Source: Gonatopus flavifemur
Lineage: Eukaryota > Arthropoda > Insecta > Hymenoptera > Dryinidae
DNA length: 64,000 bases
Direction of reading: 5' to 3'
Assembly: GCA_018340375.1 (NCBI GenBank)
Contig: JAFFJZ010000013.1
Location: 1,893,501-1,957,500, forward strand
Positions within the stretch are counted from its first letter, which is position 1. Each line of letters opens with the position of its first letter. Shown piece after piece: positions 35,858 through 46,149 of this stretch. Position numbers and translations under genes: made by a program. Below the pieces are notes generated by a model. That model was not told where the DNA came from, did no database searches, and saw only the letters and a list, made by a program, of their open reading frames with translations.

Positions 35858-36739
35858 AGATATTGAATCATCTTTGAAATCTACAAACGTTGTAGAATTC
35901 GATGAAATTCGCTACAGAAACCCCATGTGTTTCTAAAAATTTTCCTGATTTTCTTGGGTTGGATTCAACCCTCTTAAGCTAATTTTTTTTGCAGTCAACT
36001 GTTCAAATTGAACTACTCAGAAAATATAGGTTGTTGAAACACTCACCTATGGCAGCGGAATCCATCTCATTTGGAATTGTATGTTAACATTTAATGATTT
36101 TAAAAAACGAAAAATATTCACCAAGCTCCACACTTGCACGCGGAAAAAAGTTTACGGTAACGATTACTAGCAAGAGTAAAAATTCGGTGACAGCTATTGC
36201 ACAATTGTGATAAGCACCATTTGAAATCCGACCGATTACAACCAACTATTTACGTTGCCATGGAAACGATAGGTTAACATAAGAACGATCACCAAATCGC
36301 GGGTCATGATTCAGTTCACGAAAAGAAAAGAGATATCAATACTTGAATAACATTTATAAACATTTAGGAAAATGACGGTTACTTTAGGGACAAAGAGCAT
36401 CGCTGAAGAATGTTAGCAGTGAAGTTACCAAGAATTCGTAGTAATAATACTAAATGTTGGTAGTTTTATTGTAATTTCCCATAGTGAATTTATCAACTCA
36501 TAGTAAATTCACTACGAATATTCTCCAGCAATACTGTTTTTCTCTCAATGGTCCATCATCTCCCTAAATATCAATGATTTCTGGCTTTTGTGTACCCTAA
36601 GCCCGCGATGAGAAGAAAAACGGATGGTAATCAATCTCATACAGTTTTCCTCGTGCAGCAAATGTACATTGGAAATAAAACACATACTAACGTTGAGATA
36701 AAATTCAAAGCGAATCTACTGAATTCTGAGTTTTGTGTC

Positions 36740-37204
36740 CACCATATTAGATACGCTATCTTTGATTCTTGGAATTTGACAACTGATTCGTAATCAATGA
36801 CCCCACAAAACCCTGGATACCGAGTTTGAAGGAAATCTGATGATTTTTTCAATTTTTTTCTGCCAAACTGGATCCGCCATTCTGAATTCCGGAATTCAGA
36901 CACCGGATTCGGAATCAGCGACCTTAAAAACCTCAGGGTACCGAGTTTGAAGGCAATCCGATGATTTTTCCAATTTTCATCCGCCATATTGGATCCGCCA
37001 TTTTGAATTTTGAAATTCAAACAACGGATTCGTAATCAGCGACCTCAGAAACCCCTGGGTAACGAATTTGAAGAAAATCCGATGATTTCTTTCAATTTTC
37101 GTCCGCCATATTGGATCCGTCATTTTGAATTCCGAAATGAAGACAACGGATTCATAATCAGCGACCCCACAAACTCCTGCATATCAAGTTTCAGACGGAT
37201 CTAA
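36740..37204 (-). repeat. Transib right array: about four 121-bp units, inverted
   Basis: The same unit as the left array but on the opposite strand. ggatccgcc-type words occur at about 36753 (diverged), 36874, 36995 and 37117, a spacing of 121-122 bp. Arrays therefore point inward from both ends, like extended subterminal repeats. Confidence 0.9.
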
Positions 37205-37784
37205 GGACTCCTCATCACTCCGTCTAATTTTTTGTGATTTCGTGCACAAAAACATGGCGGAATTGTTTAGGGGCAGACATGGGCAGCCGTTTTTTTTTCT
37301 GATGTTTAGGTAAGAGTCCCATCTACCACCTGCAATAAGTTAAACGACGTAATTTCGCGTAATGCTCTACTATTCTTTCAAAAACCAAAGACATTCTCTC
37401 ATTTATAGATATAGAAATTACATCCAATCATTGCTCTGTCAGTATTTTCCACTCATCAAATTAATATTCTCTCAATTTTTAGTGTATTCTACACAGTTTC
37501 AGTAATAGACTCCAATTTGAAAAAGTTGAATCGGTTCATTTTTCGAGACACAGCCTCTTTTTGAACATGCTCGTTATTTTACTGTCTTTCAATCACGCGG
37601 ATTATACTTCAAGGAAGGTATTTTGCAACTGGTACTTAAGGGCAGGGGGAGGGGATCAGATCTTCTTATATCAGAATTCCAATACTTGGAACATCACCTT
37701 ACTTATTCCAAGGGTCAAATATCCCCAACTACAAACTTCATTTTTGGGGTTTTGGCCAGCTTTTTGGCATTTGGCCCCACTGTG

Positions 37785-37873
37785 CGTTGTATATGTACTA
37801 TGAACGTTCATAGTATATTCAGATATACTATGAACATGCATAGTATATATACAACATTCTGATGCTACTCGGG
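37785..37873. repeat. Right part of the MITE split by Transib
   Basis: Starts with the CGTTG duplication, continues 'tatatgtactatgaacg' and ends with GATGCTACTCGGG, the inverted partner of 32236-32257. Non-coding. Confidence 0.75.
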
Positions 37874-39716
37874 CATGTGTGCATGAACGGATGTACCGAA
37901 ATCGGTCCGGCGGAACGTGGATTGCGGGCCGAATTCGGCAATGATAACAACAGCTGTTCATTGGGCCAATTGAATGAACCAAACATCGTTGCACCGAGAG
38001 TTAGCCGTTATGAAATGATTGTGAACCAAGAGACGGTTATAGATAACACTAGTTTACAAAATTAAGGTAATGTTCTGCCCACCTCATCTGTGTATTATTT
38101 TCCTATGCAGTTTTGCCCACTGAACACGAAAATCACATTTTAAAATTTTTCTATGGAAGCGTTTTCCAGATATCAAGGGTTGAATTTTTTTTTTCAATTT
38201 TCAAAGTTGTGCAAATGTTCTTGGGTGTATGTCGAGTTCTAATTGACCAATTCATCTCAACCGGCGCTCAAACTGAAGAGGATGGGATCCTCTATAGCTG
38301 TCTGTGGAGAGTTCTCAGATTCATCCGGTAATTCGGATGATATCGATCTTAATGAGTGAAAAAATTTGAAATGTTTAGCAAAAATCAGGGTCCAAAATTC
38401 ACATATTGTCCTGTGAAGAAGAGAAAACGCGAAAATTCCTCCAGTTTTCATTCTTCTACAGGATGCTGACACTCCCACAAGAAAAATGAGCCATCATTGA
38501 TCAAAATCCATCGATGAATGACGGAATTATGAATTTTTATAGTGGAAGGCGAAAATTCAGATTTTCTACGATTCCCATGTTTTTCATCTTTTTATTACTG
38601 CAATTGAAATTCAACATCGAGCAAAGTATTATCTAGTTTCTCATGAATATATTGAAACAGTTCGAGCTTCTGGTTTGTCTGTTGTTGTTTTTGTCATCTG
38701 ATTCTCGTACGAGGGACCAAATATAATCCGCCATCATGGCTGCATCCCAAAAGCCATGATATCGTCGTTGCATAGCCTTCATTTGTTGGTAGAATCGTTC
38801 TCCATGTTCATCACTGACGTCGCAAAAATTATCCGGGAAGAAATCCAAATGAGAATGCAGAAAATGGATTTTCAATGACATATGTACTTCTGCCGGAAAA
38901 ATTGAGAAACAGGAATGAAAAATTAAAATATAATTTATAACAATCAACTCATATGGAGTGATTTATTGAATAGAATAGACATACTCATTGCTTTCTCAGA
39001 CTCACTTTTTCCAAATGCCTGTCTTGGAAAGCTTTCAATAGAAAAATTATTACCAAGGCATGGAACTCAGGATTTTGCCTCAACTTTTCACAAAGTCAAG
39101 AGAAAATTTCTTCCCAAGGACGTATTTTGCCGTAATTCGACGATGGGAGTGAAAAGAGTAATTTATTCAAATTCAAATACGTTTGATTTTCAAATTCCAC
39201 AAGCAAAACTAATTTCTGGAACATGAAGATAATTTTCGTTTCGTTTTCGAAAATGTTACTACGCGGCATTCGAGAGATCTGGACAAAACAAGGGCGGCCT
39301 GATAACTCCGCGTGCTCGATTATTCAAGATTTGTAATGCAGCATAGATACGAGACATTTCATGGGCGGATTGATGTGTAACTTCAAGTTATTGAGTTATC
39401 TCTTCTGTCTTGTTCTATTTATATTTCTTGAATGTCGTAGAAAATTACCATTTTCAAAACTGAACCAAAAGTATTGCTATGCACCATAGATCGATCGTGT
39501 TTGTTAATTAAAAAAATTCACCCGTTGTGGTCACACTTCAAAGTACTTACGTAAAGGTTACACAGGGTCTTTCGGTCCCCAAACCAAAGCAACAGATGCC
39601 ATTCACGCAGTCTTCCAAATATTGTTGCAGATTTCTCGGTAAAATTTAGATCTCGGTGTCTTTGACAATAACAGAAGGCAGCACAAATTAAAATTCACGA
39701 CAAGCACTGTAAGCTA

Positions 39717-39940
39717 CCCTGACGAAAATTTCTGTCATAATTTCTCATAATTTCTCATTGTCCCAATTCATGGAGGAAATATGAGAAAGAACAATAGAAT
39801 TCCTCATATTTTCTCCATGAATTGGGACAATGAGAAATTATGAGAAATTGGGAGAAAGAACAATAGAATTCCTCATATTTTCTCCATGAATTGGGACAAT
39901 GAGAAATGATGAGAAATTATGACGAAAATTTTCGTCAGGG
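39717..39940. repeat. TA-flanked MITE, 224 bp, with internal duplication
   Basis: Ends CCCTGACGAAAATTTC and, reverse-complemented, CCCTGACGAAAATTTTC; TA at 39715-39716 and 39941-39942. A ~70-bp internal block (aatagaattcctcatatttt ... gggacaatgagaaat) occurs twice head to tail. Tc1/mariner-type MITE nested in the CACTAG element. Confidence 0.82.
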
Positions 39941-40113
39941 TAGGGACCCACACATTCCCCCTAGAGCCTCTTGACTTCCTGGTGATCTTAAAGGGCCGAA
40001 AATGTTCAAATTCGAATAAACCACCATTTTTACTTCCACCGTAAGAATTCCACTAGACACAAATGGTTTTCAAGAATAAGCGGGAGTTCATATACGTGAA
40101 AGAAGTCGCTTTA

Positions 40114-40502
40114 CGGAGAAAGAGGAATTCGCTGTGGCAGCGAAATCTACTTTTGCTGGATTCCTTTTGCCAGAGCAGCAAATTTTTTGCTGTGACAGCA
40201 AACTATTTGCTGTTCCAACAATCTTGTTAGCTGCGATAGCGAGTTTTTAGCTGTGGCAGCAAAAAATGTTTGCTATCCCAGCAAAAAATGTTTGCTATCC
40301 CAGCAAAATTTGTTTGCTATTCTGTATATAATACTGAAAATTTGCTGACGGAGCAAACATGTTTTGCTGCCACAGTTAAAAAATTGCCGTCGTAGCTAAC
40401 ACGAACGCTGTTATAGCAAACTTTTAGCTAGGTCAGCAAAAAATTTTGCTATTCTATATATAATACCTCGATTTGCTGCGTCAGCAACTTGTGTTCTCCG
40501 TG
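40114..40502. repeat. MITE-like array of short TTTGCTG...CAGCAAA palindromes
   Basis: Outer ends ACGGAGAAAGAGGAATTCGC and, reverse-complemented, ACGGAGAACACAAGTTGC. The interior repeats a 15-20 bp palindromic motif (tttgctg, a few bases, cagcaaa; also tttgctatcccagcaaa) about ten or more times, plus two copies of 'attct(g/a)tatataatac'. Non-coding. It lies between the core and C-terminal parts of the interrupted transposase-like gene. Confidence 0.65.
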
Positions 40503-40599
40503 TTCCTTCAAGCGACCGGCGGTGGCTCCAGTGAAAGGGGGATGGAGTCCGGTCCCAACGAACCGCGTTCAATTCTCGTAGGAGAGACTGTTTTTATAC

Positions 40600-40717
40600 C
40601 CCTATGTATATGAGTCATATAAGGGCCATGTATGGGTCATATATGGGTCATATATGGGTCATATATGGGGCATATATGGGTCATATGTGGGTCATATATG
40701 GTGCATTCACACTAGGG
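40600..40717. repeat. catatatggg tandem repeat
   Basis: The 10-bp word gtcatatatgg is repeated head to tail seven or more times and ends near 'cactaggg'. Related palindromic-word clusters lie at 45214-45584 and 61226-61340. The apparent open frame is a repeat translation. Confidence 0.75.
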
Positions 40718-41044
40718 AGGTCATATTTGATATTGGCTTCACCAATGACGGTATTCGTTCTTCCTGACCATTCTTTTTGTTCATAATGGAGAGCATCCGC
40801 GCGGCTATTCCAAAGACAAAGAGAGCAGCAATTTCAGATATAGCCTCCCTGCATCCCACACAACATACCAACGACTTTGAGGTCTCAACAAATTTTCCAC
40901 TCATATTTTTTATAGTTAATACATCCTAGCAATTTGACCATCGTTTCGTAAGTTTCTTTGGTATTAACAGCATGTGCAATGGGAACTGATGGCTCTTCAT
41001 TCCCATTGTGTAAAAGAACTGCTTTTAGACTTCCTTTGCTGCTA

Positions 41045-41143
41045 CCCGAGTAGGAATTTGGTAAGGCCAACGTCGGGGCCTTATGAGGTAAGCTATTCGC
41101 CTCATAAGGCCCCGACGTTGGCCTTACCAAATTTCTACGCGGG
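41045..41143. repeat. 99-bp MITE inside the transposase-like gene
   Basis: Near-perfect hairpin: CCCGAGTAGGAATTTGGTAA on the left, CCCGCGTAGAAATTTGGTAA reverse-complemented on the right, with 'ggccaacgtcggggcctta' in both arms. TA at 41043-41044 and 41144-41145. Removing the element and one TA joins EWRLFID to SSKGSLKAVLL in frame, which proves the boundaries. Confidence 0.9.
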
Positions 41144-42334
41144 TATCGATAAATAACCGCCACTCGCTCGGATTATGGGCTTGGTGAAGCTCATTGAACA
41201 AACCAGAAACATCATTACAGTAACAAATTTGATTCATCTTCGTGAAATACTTCGCGTAAGACTCGTGTCGATTTCTGTAGACCGTAGTTTTCACACATGC
41301 AGCTCAAAAACCATGTTGTTTCATGCGAGATGCGAGTACTTCTGACTTTTCTTTCGTGAGGTCCAAATCCCACACCCAATCGTTCAATATTGCCTGTGAT
41401 AATAATTGTTGCTCTGGCTTTGATTCGGAGTCACTCTCAATTGATATAGCCATTTCTTCTGAAGAGTCTGACGATTCTACGACTGAAACAGAGCACACTG
41501 GATACGGAACATCACTCTCATGAGGTACCGGAAAAATCACTGATCCCACTTGGGCATAATTCCATTTCAAACTCTTCCCAAAGCCACTCTTATTGCTACG
41601 ACAGTTAAAGCAATCAGTCTCGTGACAAAATGGCTCTTTCCAAACCATTGGCGTGTCGAATTTCATGTATCGGCTGAAGTAAAAACATATGAATGTTTGT
41701 ATATATCAAATACATTGGAGACAAAAAAATGTATACCTCCGACCAGCAGCTCATTTGCTGAGAATTGATTGGCATACAGTACACGGAGATTTTGGTGTCC
41801 ATGGATCGATAAGATTCGGTGACATTCCAAAGTAATTCCGATAACTTTTTTGTAACGCATCAGTAAATTTCCGCATATTCTTTTTCACCATAAACTCCCC
41901 ACAAACATTGCAAAAATCGTTTGGTCTATTCACGCACTGGAATTCCCGTCTGCTCTTACTCATTTTACAAATTCCACAAAACAAAGATGAAATATTAGGC
42001 AATAATGACTCGATACAACAATATTTATCACATTATAACCTTCCCAGATGAGAAGCGCCCCAAGTAAAAAAAATTGAAAATCGTGAACGATGTTTGACGA
42101 TTTTCAAATATTTTTTCATTGTATTTCAACGAAACGGTTTGTCTTCCAAAACGTATCATTACCCAAACTAAATCCAATTCTCCCAAAAAATGAATTTGGG
42201 CCATTCTTATTGTTGCGTTTCTCGTCCGGAATGAAATGGGAGATGATATATCGAGTTATTGTCATCGAATATTTTATCATCGTTTTATTCAGTTGATGAA
42301 AATTCGTAAAGTTAGTGAAAGGAGGCAAGAGTTC

Positions 42335-43183
42335 GGGTGCATAAATGACCCAAATGATCCCTGACAAGCCAATGGTTCGAAAAAGGTATTTTGTCATGCG
42401 ACTAATTGTTATTGGTGTTTCAGCAATAAGAGTGGCCTTGGAGAGAGTAGCTTTGAGAATGAAATCACGCCAAAGTGCACGGAACAAATTGTACGGTTGT
42501 TTCAACCAACTGTATGGCTGTATTTGGCTCACCACAAACTTATGGTTGCCTGAACCAGAAATTTAGTTAATGTTGTCAACTATCCGTTTGTCACAATCAA
42601 ATTTCTGGTTCAGGCAACCATAAGTTTGAGGTGAGCCAAATACAGCGACACGGTCGGTTGAAACAACCATACATTTTTTTCCGTGTGGGATCAATGGTTT
42701 TTCTGGTATCTCATTCGCGTGATGTTTCGTTTTCAGTATGCCCTGTTTCAGTCGCAGCACCGTTGGATTCTCTAGGAAATACAGCTGTATCAATCAGGGG
42801 TGACTCTATTTTGTTGAATATTTCACTTCCAATTTTTTTTATTGCCATATATTAAATTTTAACTTTTCTATTCCTGTTTTTAAATTTTTCCGGCAGAAGT
42901 CCACATCTCATTGAAAATTCATTCCATTCATCTACCCTTGGTTTGTGTCATGGATAATTTGGGCGATATGTGTGACGAGTACAGAGAACGTTTCCACCAA
43001 CAAATGAAAGCCATGCAACGACGATATCATGGCTTTTGGGATGCAGCCATGATGGGGGATTACATTAGGTCACTTGTACGAGAGACAGACTATAAGAGGA
43101 ACAAAAAACCAATCAAGAGCTCAAATGTATTTGTTTACAAACGGAATAATAATTTTCTCCATGTTGAATTCCAATTGCAGTAA
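42335..43183 (+). pseudogene. Second, internally deleted copy of the transposase-like gene
   Basis: Plus-strand pieces match the left copy. 42345-42475 reads DKPMV, then after a shift CHATNCYWCFSNKSGLGE (left copy: CHETDCFNCRSNKSGFGK). After the nested MITE, GSMVFLVSHSRDVSFSVCPV at about 42690 matches GSVIFPVPHESDVPYPVCSV. The C-terminus at 42911-43183 contains MCDEYRERFHQQMKAMQRRY and GFWDAAMM. The core corresponding to 41300-40700 is missing. Several frameshifts; non-functional. Confidence 0.72.
42478..42685. repeat. MITE with TG target duplication, 208 bp
   Basis: Ends CACGGAACAAATTGTACGG and, reverse-complemented, CACGGAAAAAAATGTATGG; long arms share 'ttggctcacc' and 'tggttgcctgaaccagaaat'. 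TG at 42476-42477 and 42686-42687. The left-half gene copy reads 'cccaagtgggatcagtg' uninterrupted at the same place, so the 2-bp duplication is supported by a paralogous empty site. Confidence 0.82.
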
Positions 43184-43734
43184 TAAAAAGATGAAAAACA
43201 TGAAAATCGTAGAAAATCTGAATTTTTGCCTTCTACTATAAAAATTCATAATTCAGTCATTCATCGATGGATTTTGATCAATGATGGCTTATTTTTCTTG
43301 TGAAAGTGTCAGTACCACGAAAAAAATTAAAACTGGAGGAATATTTGCGATTTCTATTTCTTACAGGACAATATGTGAATTTTTGACCTCGATTTTTGCT
43401 AAAAATTCCCAATTTTTTCACTTATTAAGATCGATATCATCCGAATCACTGAATGAATCTGAGGACTCTCCACAGACAGTCATAGAGGATTCCATCCCCT
43501 CCAGTTTTAGCGCCGGTTGAGATGAATTGGTCAATTAGAACTCGACATACACTCGAGAACATCCGAACAACTTTGAAGATTGAAAACAAAAATTTCAACC
43601 CTCGATATCTAGAAAACGCTTCCATGAAAAAATTCTTGAATGTGATTTTCGTGTTCAGTGGGCCAAATCGCATCAGAAAATAATACACAGATATGGTGGG
43701 CGGAACATGACCTTAATTTTGTAAACTAGTGTAA

Positions 43735-45213
43735 TCATCCAAGATGGTGGATACATCCTTGTTTTTATACTAATATACTTATAATATTTGAAAATAGTGA
43801 TGAAATGGAGAAATTCTAGACGGAAATATGGAAGAGAATACCAAAGGAAGATGAATCGTTCAACCGTACGAGTCAAATTGGGAAATTTTCGTCACCGGGA
43901 TAAACATTACAATGCACAATTGGAATAAAAAAGAAAAAATGATATTTGATTCGGAATTGAACTTGCATCTTTGTGATTTAAGATCCGACTTCTTTGCCGC
44001 CCATCTATGATTTTTTATGAATGTAGCAGACAATCCAAGTTCATATGGAGCTCATTTGATGACAAATCATTGATACATATAAGTGACATGAGTAACCTGG
44101 AATGATGACTTTTCACCAACCGATGAAAGTAGAACGATACGAAGCAACGATGGAGTAGAAGATTTTGAGATTCATTGGAGGAATGTTCGGGAATTTTTGG
44201 AGATCGTCATGATAAATGCGAGGGTGATTGCTAGAAGAGGAAAAATTGATTTTCCGTGTTGAAGCCAATAATATATTATGGCGTTCATCGTCGTTGTGGA
44301 AGTGCAGTGTCGCGCCTGAGGTTTTTTAGATAAGTTTTTCATATCTACTACATACAATAATTCGAATCAAATTATGTTGGTTAGGTTTTGGAATACGATG
44401 CTATGTGTTCGATGTTATTTTTCTCAGAGAGATACGACGTTCAGAGCATACAACCGGTTACATGCGGAAGAATTAAATCTCTCGAAGGAAATCCAGAAAT
44501 TATTGAATATTTACTGAATTCCCATTCTGGGAGAAAGAATCCTGTTCTACGTCAATGATACAGGCGTAACACTCCACTTACCCGACATTCAAATATCACA
44601 TGATACATGGTAATATAAAATTACCATCTCAGCACACCAGTAAATATACACATACACCCAGGGTAAATTTACATCCCCACATGTCAACAGTATTCTTCCC
44701 AAAATTTCAAGCAATTTCACCTTGAGATGTACATGTAATTATATTCCACCAGTTTTGAGTATTTTTAGAATCACCTATGGTTATAGTGTAGCAATTTTAC
44801 ACTGACATGTGGATCTAATTTCGTTTCACCAGTATTCGGTACTTGGAAAATTACTATTCTAGGGTCCGTGTGAATTTACCGATGACCTAAAGATATATCA
44901 CAATTGCCTTGAATGTTAGTGTGGAAATGCAGTGAACATGAACAATCTAGATAAAGTTGTTGCAGTGATTTGACACTTGTTCCTTACAGTGTGATCGTGG
45001 GATTCTACGGTATCGGGAACAGGAATATTCCATGTTAGATGCCCACAGCACATCAGAACGTATGAGGAATATTCCCGGAATTTCCTAGTGAAAGACTAAT
45101 AACTTTTAGAAAATGACTACTTTCAATAAAGTAGTAACGTATTTACATATGTATCATTCCCTTCAGGGTCAATCGCGAATAAGTGAACGCGAATAAAAGG
45201 AATTTGACAACAT
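43735..45213. other. Non-coding; weak inverted repeat
   Basis: No gene supported. 44566-44950 may be a decayed palindromic MITE (cacatgtcaa / tgacatgtgg near its middle), but ends and TSD are unclear. Confidence 0.35.
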
Positions 45214-45584
45214 CCCTAGTAAAAATGAATCATATAAGAACATACATAAAGCATATAGAAACCATATATGGTCATATATGACCATATATAATTCATACGC
45301 AATCCATATTGAACCCGTATATGATCATATACGGCCCATACAGAATCCATATATGACCTTTCGGTGCAAGACTTTCCCATACATGTGAAAAAATTCTGTC
45401 ACATATGAAATATTTTTCGTATATGGATTTTATATGGATTATATATGAGTCATATATGATCATATATGGATCACATATGGATTAAATATGGATTGTATAT
45501 GATTCTATGCATTTTCATATATGAATTTTATATGTATTATGTATGGATTATGTATGGGTCATATATGTTCGTTTTTTACTAGGG
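45214..45584. repeat. MITE rich in catatatgg palindromes, 371 bp
   Basis: Ends CCCTAGTAAAAATGAATCAT and, reverse-complemented, CCCTAGTAAAAAACGAACAT. The interior is a mosaic of catatatgg/ccatatatg words. Flanks AT and TA; the TSD is not clean. Related clusters at 40600 and 61226. Confidence 0.65.
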
Positions 45585-46149
45585 TATATCATCGACGTCA
45601 ATCCAACCCAAAGGAATATACAGCAGTAAATACTGAATTAGAAGTAAAAAACGAGATCAGATAAGTGTATACAAACAAATGTGCAATCCACAGATGAGAA
45701 CATGACACTTTCTTGAAACATGTTCGTTGGAAATTTCAGGATCAATCAGCGCGCAAACAGAAAAAAAGGAATCAAGAAGCAAACAAATGCAACCCCTAAA
45801 CCCCTAACACTACACTACAATGGCAGTGGAGAAGCGCGATCAATAATAAAGAAGAAACAAAAGATAAAAAAAATGAAACGAATAAGCTCATCAATTGGTA
45901 AAATCAAGTGAGTGACGTAACAAATCAAATTTCAGATCAGTGAATATCTCAAAATCATCGAAACCAGATATAGCTTGACGCAGCTCATTGAACATTGAGG
46001 GAATGAAACTTGCATTCTTGTTTCTTCCGGATTATGTGAAATAACGTGCAAATACGTACCTCACACTGGATTCACTCAAGCTGTGCACATTGAGGCTCAA
46101 CTGCCTGTATTCCATGCAGAAGTAATATTTGACCACGATTACATGAGCA
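45585..46149. other. Non-coding, nothing recognised
   Basis: AT-rich. The Lys-rich frame 45720-45911 has no motif. Possibly 3' flank of the neighbouring LINE. Confidence 0.4.

Larger units (their letters stand above)
32258..37784 (-). mobile_element. Complete Transib DNA transposon, 5,527 bp
   Basis: Both ends carry the same 29-bp TIR beginning CACAGTGGGGCCAAATGCC and continuing AAAAAGCTGG. The first seven bases are the heptamer CACAGTG known from Transib ends and RAG recombination signals. An identical 5-bp CGTTG lies at 32253-32257 and 37785-37789; 5-bp duplications are the Transib rule. Inside are a transposase gene on the minus strand (33356-35857) and 121-bp tandem arrays near both ends in opposite orientation. 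The flanking MITE halves confirm the insertion site independently. Confidence 0.93.
38633..42002 (-). pseudogene. Transposase-like zinc-binding protein of the CACTAG element, decayed
   Basis: Exon 1 (42002-41737) has paired Cys motifs (CGIC, CNVCGEF, CTVCQ) and a W-to-TGA change after SILSK. A 63-bp intron (41736-41674, GTATAC...TTCAG) is followed by exon 2 with MKFDTPMVWKEPFCHETDCF (ends at a stop, 41304-41306). The same frame continues with YCNDVSGLFNELHQAHNPSE and EWRLFID, is split by a 99-bp MITE (41045-41143), then SSKGSLKAVLLHNGN and DLKVVGMLCGMQGGY with two more stops, to about 40707. After further inserted repeats the C-terminus appears at 38947-38633 (MSLKIHFLHSHLDFFP, CDVSDEHGERFYQQMKAMQ). 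I recall this protein as a high-copy repeat family in insects and other animals; it is presumably a transposase, but I cannot name its catalytic residues. Several stops make it non-functional. Confidence 0.75.
38047..43731. mobile_element. 5.7-kb head-to-head element, ends CACTAG, TAA-flanked
   Basis: Left end CACTAGTTTACAAAATTAAG; the right end reverse-complemented is identical for those 20 bases and matches on for hundreds more (for example 'tgtgtattattttc'). TAA at 38044-38046 and 43732-43734. The outer ~900 bp (38047-38960 and 42840-43731) are inverted copies and encode the same protein C-terminus. The left half carries a longer transposase-like gene on the minus strand and the right half an internally deleted plus-strand copy. 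The TIR start and 3-bp duplication recall CACTA/CMC elements, but the superfamily is not proven. Confidence 0.82.

Noticed and set aside
40604..40786. Met/Tyr/Gly-rich 60-codon frame
   Set aside because: Translation of the catatatggg simple repeat.
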